Source: Pediococcus ethanolidurans (GTDB lineage Bacteria; Bacillota; Bacilli; Lactobacillales; Lactobacillaceae). From it: a stretch of 64,000 bases of DNA. The position numbers and the translations under genes are program-made. The stretch lies in the NCBI RefSeq assembly GCF_001437405.1, contig NZ_JQBY01000005.1:46413-110412 (forward strand), written 5' to 3'. The notes beneath the pieces are model-generated. The model was given only the letters and a program-made list of their open reading frames with translations. It was not told the DNA's origin and searched no databases. This document shows positions 1 through 7,706 of the stretch, in pieces (position 1 is the stretch's first letter; the number at the start of each line of letters is the position of its first letter).

Positions 1-1
1 G

Positions 2-373
2 ATTGCGGTTGGTGGTCGAACGGGATTGACGGCGGTTACAACGGGTGTGCTGTTTATTTTAGGGATGTTTTTCTCACCGTTGTTGACGGTGGTGACGAAT
101 CAGGTGACGGCACCGGCATTGATTATTGTGGGAGTGTTGATGGCGCAGTCGATGAAGCATGTGTCATGGGAAAAGATGGAGATTGCGATTCCATCGTTCT
201 TGATTTTGATTGGAATGCCACTGGCATATAGTATTTCGGATGGGATTGCGCTTGGATTTATTACGTATCCGATTACGATGATTGCGGCGAAGAAGGGTAA
301 GGAAGTGCATCCGATTATGTATGGGTTGTTCTTTGTGTTTATCTTCTTCATGTATATTTTGAGTAAGGGATAG
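2..373 (+). CDS. NCS2-family purine permease, C-terminal part (cut by window start)
   Basis: The reading frame is already open at base 2 and ends at a TAG. It encodes the last 123 or so residues of a nucleobase:cation symporter of the AzgA/PbuG type, which imports purine bases such as adenine, guanine or hypoxanthine across the cytoplasmic membrane. The visible start contains the GGRTGLTAV motif typical of this family. It is followed by at least four hydrophobic segments and the charged loop AAKKGKEVHP before the last membrane segment. The N-terminal membrane segments lie outside the window. A very stable hairpin begins 15 bases after the stop and probably ends the transcript. The family assignment is firm; the exact substrate cannot be told. 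Confidence 0.88.
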   Translation: MAVGGRTGLTAVTTGVLFILGMFFSPLLTVVTNQVTAPALIIVGVLMAQSMKHVSWEKMEIAIPSFLILIGMPLAYSISDGIALGFITYPITMIAAKKGKEVHPIMYGLFFVFIFFMYILSKG

Positions 374-387
374 AGAAGAGTGCGCGA

Positions 388-478
388 GACAAGTCGGTAA
401 AAAGAGAACCACAAGCACAACGTATGCGGGATCGCAATCCCGCGGGAGTTGTGCTTGTGGTTCTCTTTTTGACTTGTC
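388..478 (+). terminator. Long perfect hairpin after the permease gene
   Basis: Bases 399-421 and 448-470 form a 23-bp perfect stem. Outside it, 388-395 and 471-478 pair again (GACAAGTC/GACTTGTC), and the loop holds its own GCGGGATCGCAATCCCGC palindrome. The right arm ends in a run of five T. It can serve as a terminator for the permease and is also the first unit of the repeat array that follows. Confidence 0.7.
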
Positions 479-880
479 GAGCGGTCCTAGAGCTCAGCGG
501 AGAAAAACAGACAAGAGGATGTATGCGGGATCGCATCCCGCGGGAATCATGCTTAATTTCCGCCTTTTGTTTTGTCGAGCGGTCCTAAAGCTCAGCGGAG
601 AAAAACAGCCAAGAGGATGTATGCGGGATCGCAATCCCGCGGGAATCGTGCTTAATTTCCGCCTTTTGTTTTGTCGAGCGGTCCTAGAGCTCAGCGGAAA
701 AAAGCAAACAATCGTGATGTATGCGGGATCGCATCCCGCGGGAATCATGCTTAATTTCCGTCTTTTGTTTTGTCGAGCGGTCCTAGAGCTCAGCGGGAAA
801 AAAACAGCCAAGAGGAAGTATGCGGGATCGCAATCCCACGGGAGTTGTGCTTGTGGTTCTCTTTTTGACTTATCGAGCGG
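388..880. repeat. Tandem array of five ~99-bp palindromic units
   Basis: The motif TATGCGGGATCGC recurs at 423, 522, 620, 720 and 819, giving a period of 98-100 bp. Each unit carries a GCGGGATCGC(A)ATCCCGC palindrome and ends with TCGAGCGGTCCTAGAGCTCAGCGG or a close variant. The three inner units share a right half with TTAATTTCCGCCTTTTGTTTTG. The first and last units share a different right half, GTTGTGCTTGTGGTTCTC. The left arm of unit 1 can therefore pair either with its own right arm or with that of unit 5 at 844-866. Apparent reading frames across the array only reflect the repeat. No spacers or cas genes are present, so this is not CRISPR. Function is unknown. Confidence 0.9.
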
Positions 881-920
881 TTTTAAGGAAAATTTGGCTT
901 TATCCAAAAATAACCTAACA

Positions 921-934
921 ATTCTTGCTATACT
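921..934 (+). promoter_or_regulatory. Extended -10 promoter for the winged-helix gene
   Basis: TTGCTATACT gives a TGN-extended -10 box (TATACT at 929-934), 37 bases before the ATG at 971. I see no good -35 box at the usual distance, which is acceptable for an extended -10 promoter. Confidence 0.5.
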
Positions 935-970
935 AATAGAAGAATCTTGAACTTCTGCAAAGGAAATCAT

Positions 971-2038
971 ATGGAAATTAAACAATTAAGAGCAGTACGA
1001 TTGGCTAATCAAGGACTATTGCATCCTTTTGAGGATCCAACTGAGGCGATTGAAAGAATTGTTGGCATTCAAAGCCAGCAGCCACAAACAGCATGGTTAA
1101 ATTGGGGATTACATACACAAAATGCAAATTTAGACACCGTTATGAAAATGGCTCAACAACAACAGATTGTTCGCGCTTGGGGACAGAGATGGACATTGCA
1201 TTTATTTAGTCTGGCTGATTTTCAATTGGTGGTTAATGCCAGAAGTAGTGAAAAAATTCCGGCAGCTTATTTTTTAGGACAAAAAGATCAAATTTTAGCA
1301 GTAGGCGAAGTAATTAAACAGTTATTGCAGCACAAAACGTTGATGCGTGAAGATGTCTTAACCGAGTTACACCAACAATTTCCAACGTTAGACCTAGATG
1401 GTCGGTTTATTTATGTTGTTTTACAGGTTTTGACAATGAAGGGTTATTTGTATTTTGATGCTACTTCTTCAACGCAAAACTGGCGAATTATCGCAACTAA
1501 GCCACAGAAAGGGGCGAAATCAGTTGCAACTCTGATTCGTCGTTATTTGAAGGGCTTTGGACCAGCGAGCTTAACTGATTTTGTACGGTGGTCCGGAATC
1601 AAAGTTTCCGTGGTTCGGCCAGTGTGGGAGTCAATTGCAAAAGCACATAACCAATTTGAACAGTCAGAACTGGTAAGTTTACGAGCATACTCCCAAAGTC
1701 AGTTACAGGAATTAGCCGATGAATTAGAAACCAAGGTCTTAATTGCAGCACCGTTTGATGCCAGTTTAACAGGCTATGCAGATAAAAACTGGTTAATGAA
1801 GCCAGAGATGCAAAAAGTAATGTGGACTAAAAATGGTATTTTGCGGGCGCCGATTATTATTAATGGGGATCTGACTGGTTATTGGACGCAACAAATTAAG
1901 AAAAACTACATCCAATTTACAATTAATCATTGGCTAGTGATCAGTAAAACGAATCAGAACGCCTTAAAAGATAAATTGACTAAAATTGCTCAGTTTCAAG
2001 GATCTGTTCCAAAATTTACATTTAAAAAAATGAATTAA
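971..2038 (+). CDS. Winged-helix DNA-binding protein, AlkZ/YcaQ-like (HTH_42)
   Basis: The 355-aa product resembles the HTH_42 winged-helix family, which includes the DNA glycosylases AlkZ and YcaQ that unhook or excise alkylated bases. The N-terminus MEIKQLRAVRLANQGL and the following VGIQSQQPQTAWLNWGL fit the family's conserved first domain with its Gln-rich (QxQ-type) motif. The next part, RAWGQRWTLHLFSLADF, also fits. The ATG at 971 is preferred over one at 947 because AAAGGA lies 6 bases upstream of it. The gene stands alone behind the hairpin array. Glycosylase activity is an inference from family; a purely regulatory role is possible. Confidence 0.7.
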   Translation: MEIKQLRAVRLANQGLLHPFEDPTEAIERIVGIQSQQPQTAWLNWGLHTQNANLDTVMKMAQQQQIVRAWGQRWTLHLFSLADFQLVVNARSSEKIPAAYFLGQKDQILAVGEVIKQLLQHKTLMREDVLTELHQQFPTLDLDGRFIYVVLQVLTMKGYLYFDATSSTQNWRIIATKPQKGAKSVATLIRRYLKGFGPASLTDFVRWSGIKVSVVRPVWESIAKAHNQFEQSELVSLRAYSQSQLQELADELETKVLIAAPFDASLTGYADKNWLMKPEMQKVMWTKNGILRAPIIINGDLTGYWTQQIKKNYIQFTINHWLVISKTNQNALKDKLTKIAQFQGSVPKFTFKKMN

Positions 2039-2284
2039 ACTAGATCCTGAATCGATATTTCGGCAAGCTTTTTATTTGCGTTTTACCCTTGTTTGATGTT
2101 AGTCTAACAAATGACGATTGTGATTAGAGAATTGGTAATTGCAATCGAACAAAGGTATTTTGGTACGACATATCATTTTTGAAGGGAAGAACGCGGCTGC
2201 AAAAAATATATTCATTTTGAATCATTGATATTTCGTATCTCATTGAGACCTTTGTTGAGAAACAAAAGGAAAGAGGGTTTTACA

Positions 2285-2464
2285 ATGAGATTTGGAAACT
2301 TTAGTAATCGTAGTTACCGTATTGCTTTGGACACGAAAACACAGTTGTTCTGGGCTAGTGACAAACACGATTCAAACATTAAAGCTAGTGGTGTAACCAT
2401 CACAGAAGCACTTAACAAGTTAAACGAAAAAACTGACGGTCAAGTACTCCGGTACGCAAACTAA
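2285..2464 (+). CDS. Small conserved-looking protein, 59 aa
   Basis: I do not recognise this gene. The start at 2285 follows a purine-rich ribosome-binding site (AAAGGAAAGAGGG). A strong terminator begins about 60 bases after the stop, so it looks like a real single-gene unit. The product is soluble and basic, without membrane segments. The stretch from RIALDTKTQLFWASDK to GVTITEALNKLNEK has the spacing of a short beta-strand/helix fold reminiscent of HicB-type domains, but the similarity is too weak to assign. No toxin partner is next to it. Confidence 0.6.
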   Translation: MRFGNFSNRSYRIALDTKTQLFWASDKHDSNIKASGVTITEALNKLNEKTDGQVLRYAN

Positions 2465-2526
2465 TAAGAAATTCGAGGTCTAGCAATTTTGAATGCTGAT
2501 GATTCCGTTTCGGGTAACGAGTTCAG

Positions 2527-2582
2527 TTCCTCTAGGATAAGTTGATACAAAAGTATTAAACTTACCCTAGAGGAATTTTTTT
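2527..2582 (+). terminator. Rho-independent terminator
   Basis: Arms 2527-2543 and 2559-2575 (TTCCTCTAGGATAAGTT / AACTTACCCTAGAGGAA) form a 17-bp stem with one mismatch, followed by seven T. Confidence 0.92.
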
Positions 2583-2662
2583 GCTTAAAAATGGCTTGAA
2601 ACGTGTTTTAACAATGTGGTTCAATTAACTACAAACGATTAAATTTGAATTGAGGAATTAAA

Positions 2663-3514
2663 ATGGCAACTAAAAAAAAGTTTTATGCTGTTGCAAAGGG
2701 TAAAAAAACCGGTATCTTCACTGATTGGAATGAAACCAAAAAGCAGATTGACGGCTATTCTGGTGCGAGATATAAGGGCTTTGCCACACGTGAAGAGGCA
2801 CAACATTGGTTAAAGGGTGATCAGCCTGTTTCAAAAACAGTCAAGAGTGTTGTTCACCAAACGGCAGGAAACCCGACAGAATCGATTGTGGTTTACACAG
2901 ATGGTGGTTCACGCAATACAGGTAACGTTAACGGCGGTCATGTTAAAAAGCAGGATAAGGCTGCATGGGCCTATTTAATAGAGACAGATGGACAACAGTA
3001 TTCCGATTCTAAAGGTGAATTTGGTGCTACAAATAATCGGATGGAAATTATGGCCTTAATTGAGGCACTGAAATGGCTGGAAACCAATCTTGATTCCAAA
3101 GCAAAAATTGCGATTGTTGCGGATTCTCAATATGTGTTAAATGCGATTCAAAAACATTGGTTAGCTGGCTGGAAACGACGGGGTTGGAAACGCGGTTCTG
3201 GTCAACCGCTTGCTAACAGTGAGTTGTGGCGACAATTAGATCAGTTGCTGGGTCACTTCCCAAATCTGCATTATTACTGGACAAAGGGTCATGCGACTAA
3301 TCGCGGAAATGTTTTTGTAGATACTTTGCTAAATCAAACGATGGATCAAATGAGTACGAAGACGACTGATGTTAAGAAAACAGCGATCAGACCAACTGCA
3401 CCTGAATCAGCAAAAAGAGTGTATACAAAAAAGGACGTGGTAACCGAAGATCATCAAAAATCGGTAGACGCCCTTAAAAAGAGTTTGGAAAAACTAGAAT
3501 GGTATAATGATTAA
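2663..3514 (+). CDS. rnhA: Ribonuclease HI with N-terminal viroplasmin domain
   Basis: The 283-aa enzyme cleaves RNA in RNA-DNA hybrids. Residues 5-50 (FYAVAKGKKTGIFTDWNE onward) are a viroplasmin/caulimovirus-VI type hybrid-binding domain. Residues 72-215 are the RNase H fold. The expected acidic residues are visible: D in VVYTDGGSRNTG, E in NNRMEIMALIEAL, D in IVADSQYV, and D in the final GNVFVDTLLN. A charged tail of about 60 residues follows, with KKSLEKLEWYND at the end. The gene is monocistronic and its stop overlaps the convergent GNAT gene by 4 bp. Confidence 0.92.
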   Translation: MATKKKFYAVAKGKKTGIFTDWNETKKQIDGYSGARYKGFATREEAQHWLKGDQPVSKTVKSVVHQTAGNPTESIVVYTDGGSRNTGNVNGGHVKKQDKAAWAYLIETDGQQYSDSKGEFGATNNRMEIMALIEALKWLETNLDSKAKIAIVADSQYVLNAIQKHWLAGWKRRGWKRGSGQPLANSELWRQLDQLLGHFPNLHYYWTKGHATNRGNVFVDTLLNQTMDQMSTKTTDVKKTAIRPTAPESAKRVYTKKDVVTEDHQKSVDALKKSLEKLEWYND

Positions 3515-4038
3515 TTTTTAGGAGCAGTTAGGCTGAAGCTGATCGTTTCTTTTTCTCCGGGATAATTTGAATCAGGCGTAAAGTCGCTTTTGGTAAGCAC
3601 GGCACGCGAAGCCAAATTTGTTTGCGCCGTTACGGCATAAAGACTTGTTAACTTGAGTTCGGCAAAGGCAAAATTAATCATGTGACTTAAAACTTCAGAC
3701 ATGATGCCATGATCCTGATGATCACTAAGAATTTCGAAACCCACTTCAGCAGTTGTTTTGGCATCGTTGAAATTCCAAATGCAAAAAGTACCTAAAAATT
3801 CTTCAGTTTTACGATCGGAAATTCCCCAGAGTAATGAATCATTGTGCATAATTAAGCGCATCATCTTGTTGACATAGTCGGCAGTTTCTTTAATATCCTG
3901 GTCAACATGGCGACCGCTCATGGCTGCAATTGAAGTGTCATGACGTAAGGCATAAATGTCTTTTACTTTGGTGGCTGTTAACCAGTCAAGGGTAAAATGC
4001 GTTGTCAAAATTGGATGATATTTTTCGAATTTTTCCAT
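3511..4038 (-). CDS. GNAT-family N-acetyltransferase (RimJ/RimL-like)
   Basis: The 175-aa product has the layout of ribosomal-protein/aminoacyl acetyltransferases of the GNAT fold, which use acetyl-CoA. Visible are the early TLDWLTATKVKDIYALRHD, the mid-domain WGISDRKTEEFLGTFCIWNF, the strand before the CoA loop VGFEILSDHQDHGIMSEVL, and the late NLASRAVLTKSDF. The start at 4038 has GGAGC about 6 bases upstream; an upstream in-frame extension lacks a ribosome-binding site and runs through the divergent promoter region. The substrate is unknown. Confidence 0.85.
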   Translation of the reverse strand: MEKFEKYHPILTTHFTLDWLTATKVKDIYALRHDTSIAAMSGRHVDQDIKETADYVNKMMRLIMHNDSLLWGISDRKTEEFLGTFCIWNFNDAKTTAEVGFEILSDHQDHGIMSEVLSHMINFAFAELKLTSLYAVTAQTNLASRAVLTKSDFTPDSNYPGEKETISFSLTAPKN

Positions 4039-4169
4039 TGAAAAGCTCCTCGTTTGTTTTCTATTTATAATCATAGCATATAACATTTTGCATGATAGCC
4101 AAGTAATTTTGCTTGGGTTTAATCTAGAAAGCGAATACAATAAGGGAAAATTATAGGAGGTCAATTGAA

Positions 4170-4550
4170 ATGAAAATTCAGTTTGATTCTGCTGCGGCAA
4201 ATAAAGTTCAAAAAAATTTAGATGAATCAAAAAAATTATTGTTAACATTTGAGGATGGTGTGGGTGCCTATTCGCAACATGCCATGATTCATATGCAAGT
4301 GCAGTTTACAATTAATATTGTGGGTAATGATATGCCAATCGATGGTTATAATGCCATTGTTCATTCGAATATTGGTGATTTATTAATTAAAGATTATTCA
4401 GCAGCAGATTTGGAAGAAAACATGACTATCAAATTGAACTCACATCTTGGCACCCTGCAACTGAGCGGAGATGGCGGTGCAATCGATGACAATGTTGGAT
4501 TTATTGATTTTACAGATAAAAATGGTGTCAAGAACAATCCAGCTAAATAA
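4170..4550 (+). CDS. HesB/IscA-like iron-sulfur biosynthesis family protein
   Basis: The 126-aa protein fits the Fe-S_biosyn (HesB-like) fold as found in lactobacilli. It starts MKIQFDSAAANKVQKNL, continues with KLLLTFEDGVGAYSQ, and has a long beta-rich middle ending in GAIDDNVGFIDFT. The three cysteines that define IscA-type scaffolds are absent; I see no Cys at all. Cluster assembly itself is therefore unlikely and the fold may do something else. AGGAGGT lies 8 bases before the ATG. It is divergent from the GNAT gene and followed by its own terminator. Confidence 0.7.
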   Translation: MKIQFDSAAANKVQKNLDESKKLLLTFEDGVGAYSQHAMIHMQVQFTINIVGNDMPIDGYNAIVHSNIGDLLIKDYSAADLEENMTIKLNSHLGTLQLSGDGGAIDDNVGFIDFTDKNGVKNNPAK

Positions 4551-4563
4551 GTTGTTTTACCAA

Positions 4564-4616
4564 AAACTAACAATTATGACGAATTAAAAAAATTCGTGAT
4601 GGTTGTTAGTTTTAAT
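4564..4616 (+). terminator. Terminator after the HesB-like gene
   Basis: AAAACTAACA and TGTTAGTTTT form the outer stem and ACGAATT/AATTCGT the inner stem, followed by a T-rich stretch. Confidence 0.75.
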
Positions 4617-4683
4617 TTAGAAAAAGTTTGTGATGATTACGGCAATTTATTCGCTTGATCCTAGATATAAAGCGGATTCTCCC

Positions 4684-4712
4684 TTGTTCCTTTCTAAAAA
4701 TTCTTGTAGAAT
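4684..4712 (+). promoter_or_regulatory. SigA promoter of the MFS/macro-domain operon
   Basis: TTGTTC (4684-4689) and TAGAAT (4707-4712) are separated by 17 bp, 30 bases before the first gene. Confidence 0.6.
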
Positions 4713-4742
4713 GGAGAGACTTACTACAGGGGAAGTGTCAAA

Positions 4743-5936
4743 ATGGAAGAGCGATTTAAACAGGAATTTAGTTGGCCTTTATTTTTTAGTCCTTTTGTGT
4801 CTAGATTGGGCGATGCGTTATTTATTTTTGGGTTAAACTGGTTCATTGTAAAAGCGACCGGCCATGCTTCTCTTTTGGGAATTGTACAAGGAATTGGTGG
4901 AATTATCCTCGTGGCTGGCGATCTATTTGCGGGTCCCATGGTAGATAAATATAATCGCAAAATAATTATGCTTATGGCAGATGCCGTCAGTTTTTTTGCG
5001 TGTTTAATCATGGCGGTCATTATGGATGTAAATGAACCTGTTTTTTATCAGTTAGTTTTGTTAACCTGCGTAATTGATATCGGTTTGGCGTTTAATTTTC
5101 CAGCTGCTAAGGCGGTGATTCCGGAAATAATTCGTAGCGACAAACTATCAATTTTTAATTCTTGGTCAAATACTGGGTTAACATTGGCTGACATTATCGC
5201 ACCACTTTTTGGTGGCTTTTTGTTGACGTTACACTGGATTAATTTTAAATCGTTTTTGATTATTAATGCGTTATCCTTTTTGTTGTCATTTATTTTTACG
5301 TGGGTTTTAAAATATACGCCTGAAAAGGATCACACTAAGGAAACGATGCCCATTTTACAGAGTTTATCCAAGGGATTAAATTATGTTCGGCATAATCGTG
5401 ATGTTTTTGGATTAATTATCTTTGATGCTTTTTTGGCTGCAATGTATGCGGGCTTTACTTTACTTTTACCCTATGATGTTGATCGGTATTACAACGGGGA
5501 TGAACGTTTATACAGTTATGTACTGACATTGGTAGCTGTTGGCGGCATGCTGGGCGGCCTTTCATTGGTTTTAGATAAACGTAAACCAAAAGTTAAAAAT
5601 AATTATCAAGACGCATTTATTTTGGGGATTAGTTTAATTGTTACGGGCATTTGGGTGAATTACTTGCTATTGCTGGCCATTGCGTTAGTCTATGGTTTCT
5701 ATACAGCACGAATGGGCGTCCGCATGATGACAATTGTTCAAAATGCCACCGAAGTTGCTTATTTAGGGCGGGTCTTTTCAATTTGGTTTTTATGCTTTGA
5801 CAGCATGCATCCATTTGGATCCTTTGTATTTGGTTTTATTTCAGACTGGTTTAATCATGGTACATTTTTCGTGCTTGGCGGATTAGTACTTTTCGGATTA
5901 TTGGTCGTATACTTAATGGAAAGAACACCAGAATGA
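4743..5936 (+). CDS. MFS transporter, exporter type
   Basis: The 397-aa protein has twelve predicted membrane segments and the major-facilitator layout of small-molecule exporters (MFS_3-like). The loop between segments 2 and 3 reads GPMVDKYNRKII, a variant of the GxxxDRxxRR signature. Residues 33-55 hold the ATGHASLLGIVQGIGG stretch often seen in these exporters. GGGGAAG precedes the ATG. The stop overlaps the next gene by 4 bp (ATGA), which indicates translational coupling to the 394-aa protein and then the macro-domain gene. The substrate is not predictable. Confidence 0.85.
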   Translation: MEERFKQEFSWPLFFSPFVSRLGDALFIFGLNWFIVKATGHASLLGIVQGIGGIILVAGDLFAGPMVDKYNRKIIMLMADAVSFFACLIMAVIMDVNEPVFYQLVLLTCVIDIGLAFNFPAAKAVIPEIIRSDKLSIFNSWSNTGLTLADIIAPLFGGFLLTLHWINFKSFLIINALSFLLSFIFTWVLKYTPEKDHTKETMPILQSLSKGLNYVRHNRDVFGLIIFDAFLAAMYAGFTLLLPYDVDRYYNGDERLYSYVLTLVAVGGMLGGLSLVLDKRKPKVKNNYQDAFILGISLIVTGIWVNYLLLLAIALVYGFYTARMGVRMMTIVQNATEVAYLGRVFSIWFLCFDSMHPFGSFVFGFISDWFNHGTFFVLGGLVLFGLLVVYLMERTPE

Positions 5937-7117
5937 AAGAAGGTGTCGAAGTGGATTCGATTTTATATGATTTAGAATTTGCCAAAAACGATCAACGTTT
6001 AGCCAATGTTTTTCCAAAAGCGCAAGAAACTTTTTACACAGGGTTTGTGAATAGTATTGGTGCCGATGGCGTAGTCCTTAACACCTTTGATGACACAGGC
6101 CAAGCGGATGGGTCAGTTTATGTTCAATTTGATGCAATTGATAATGTTGAATATGATAGTCCTGACTTAGATAATATGTTAGAAACCATTCAAATTGCAG
6201 AAACAGATCAGCTAATTATGGCAACTGATCAAATTCCTGATTTTGATAGTACTAGTGATTTAATCAAACAAGTTGTTGAAGCGGCATTTGCCAGCCACCA
6301 ATTTTTAGTCTTAACTAGAAGTGACTTGCAGAACTATCAAGAAGGTACTGTGACGGCAGTTCATGAAAATGATTTTGAAATGACACTGGTTGATAAGTTT
6401 AATTTGATGCATCGTGTTGAAGCAACAATTAAATATACGGAAGCCGAAATTGTAGAATTTTCTGGTCGTGAATTGGCGGTTGAGTCTGCTACGTGGCCTA
6501 AAATTATGACCCAAACACCAAAAACAAGATTGACAGTTACGGATGAGTCGAGCTTTTATGAAGTCCTAAAATCAGCCGAACAAAGTCAGACACTGATCAC
6601 GATTAACGATGAAACAAAATCGACTAACTTTTTCGTTGGGACAGTGAATGCGGTTAATGAAGATGAAGTTTTATGTAATTTAGTGGATATGGCGGGTCAA
6701 TTTGGCGGTTATTCTTTGATTCGAATGGATACGATTGCCAGCATTACGTTAAAGTCAGACTATCTACAGGTCATTCAAGCATTCGTTAACTATCAAAAAA
6801 AGCATCAAACCTTTGTCCAACCTGTTTTGAATGAAGAACGTTTATTTGATTCAACGGATGATTTATTTTTAGCTTTAATAAAACAAGCTGAGACTTTTTC
6901 ACGTGTTCTCAGCATGACGTTAATAACGGGTGTGCGTGAAATGGGTTATATCACAGAGCTTGGAGCTGAAAATTTTCGCTTTCATGTGATTGATCCAGAT
7001 TTGTATGTTGATCAAACTGGCGTGGAAGTTACAATTGAGGATGTGGATGAACTCTCGTTTGATTTCTTAAATGCCGTGTTATTAGAAAATCATTTACGTG
7101 ATAAAGGACTTTTGTAA
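5933..7117 (+). CDS. Acidic protein of four similar beta-rich modules, unknown function
   Basis: I do not recognise this 394-aa protein. It is acidic, cytoplasmic (no signal or membrane segment) and appears built from four modules of about 90-100 residues. Each contains a G-x-[VI]-x-x-[VIL]-x-x-[ED]-x-[FV] strand pair followed by an isoleucine-rich strand: TGFVNSIGADGVVLNTFDD, EGTVTAVHENDFEMTLVD, VGTVNAVNEDEVLCNLVD and MGYITELGAENFRFHVID. Modules 1 and 3 are most alike, as are 2 and 4. The pattern recalls small Sm-like barrels, but this is inference. A GTG at 5951, with AGAAGG 7 bases upstream, is a credible alternative start to the coupled ATG. Confidence 0.75.
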   Translation: MKEGVEVDSILYDLEFAKNDQRLANVFPKAQETFYTGFVNSIGADGVVLNTFDDTGQADGSVYVQFDAIDNVEYDSPDLDNMLETIQIAETDQLIMATDQIPDFDSTSDLIKQVVEAAFASHQFLVLTRSDLQNYQEGTVTAVHENDFEMTLVDKFNLMHRVEATIKYTEAEIVEFSGRELAVESATWPKIMTQTPKTRLTVTDESSFYEVLKSAEQSQTLITINDETKSTNFFVGTVNAVNEDEVLCNLVDMAGQFGGYSLIRMDTIASITLKSDYLQVIQAFVNYQKKHQTFVQPVLNEERLFDSTDDLFLALIKQAETFSRVLSMTLITGVREMGYITELGAENFRFHVIDPDLYVDQTGVEVTIEDVDELSFDFLNAVLLENHLRDKGLL

Positions 7118-7129
7118 GAAGGTGAGTAA

Positions 7130-7639
7130 ATGGCATTCGATGTGATTCGTGGTGACATTACAAAAATGCGAGTAGATGCGATTGTTAATGCTGCTAACAC
7201 AACATTATTAGGTGGTGGCGGTGTTGACGGGGCAATTCATCAGGCAGCTGGTCCGCAACTATTAGCGGTTTGTCGGCCGCTTCATGGTTGTCAGACCGGT
7301 GAGGCTAAAATTACACCGGGGTTCAAATTACCGGCTAAATTCGTTATTCATACCCCAGGTCCAATTTGGCGTGGCGGTACTCATCATGAAGCGGAGCTCT
7401 TGCATAATAGTTATTTAAACAGTTTGAAATTGGCTGAGAAAAATCAGTGTCAGAGTGTTGCCTTTCCATCAATTAGTACCGGAGTTTACCGTTTTCCACT
7501 GAACGAAGGCGCTAAAATAGCTGTCGCGACGATTTTAAAATTTTTGAAAACAGCAACCTTTGTCAAAGATGTGACGATGGTTTGCTTTGATGAGGGAACT
7601 TACGAAGCTTACTTGATGGCGATTAAGGCGGTTGGATGA
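7130..7639 (+). CDS. Macro-domain O-acetyl-ADP-ribose deacetylase-like protein
   Basis: The 169-aa product is a single macro domain of the YmdB/MacroD type, which binds ADP-ribose and can hydrolyse O-acetyl-ADP-ribose or remove mono-ADP-ribose from proteins. Diagnostic motifs are VDAIVNAANTTLLGGGGVDG, the IHTPGP strand, and SVAFPSISTGVYRFP near the ribose-binding loop. It begins 13 bases after the four-module protein with GAAGGTGAG upstream, so it is the last gene of the operon. The length is normal for stand-alone macro domains. Confidence 0.93.
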   Translation: MAFDVIRGDITKMRVDAIVNAANTTLLGGGGVDGAIHQAAGPQLLAVCRPLHGCQTGEAKITPGFKLPAKFVIHTPGPIWRGGTHHEAELLHNSYLNSLKLAEKNQCQSVAFPSISTGVYRFPLNEGAKIAVATILKFLKTATFVKDVTMVCFDEGTYEAYLMAIKAVG

Positions 7640-7655
7640 GGTTTTTTAAAATATA

Positions 7656-7706
7656 AAGAAGTCCAAACATGCTCCTGGAATTGCGTGTTTTGGGCTTCTT
7701 TTTCTT
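7656..7706 (+). terminator. Terminator of the macro-domain operon
   Basis: AAAGAAGTCCAAACA pairs with TGTTTTGGGCTTCTTT around a short loop, followed by TTTCTT. Several G-U pairs are needed, but the stem is long. Confidence 0.75.

Noticed and set aside
474..985. Long frames on both strands with Arg/Pro-rich repetitive translations
   Set aside because: They only translate the 99-bp repeat units, lack ribosome-binding sites, and exist on both strands because the units are palindromic.
2112..2146. Inverted repeat GATTG...CAATC before the 59-aa gene
   Set aside because: Only five base pairs across a long loop; not more than chance.
4630..4836. Short frame before the MFS gene
   Set aside because: It overlaps the promoter and the start of the transporter and has no family features.
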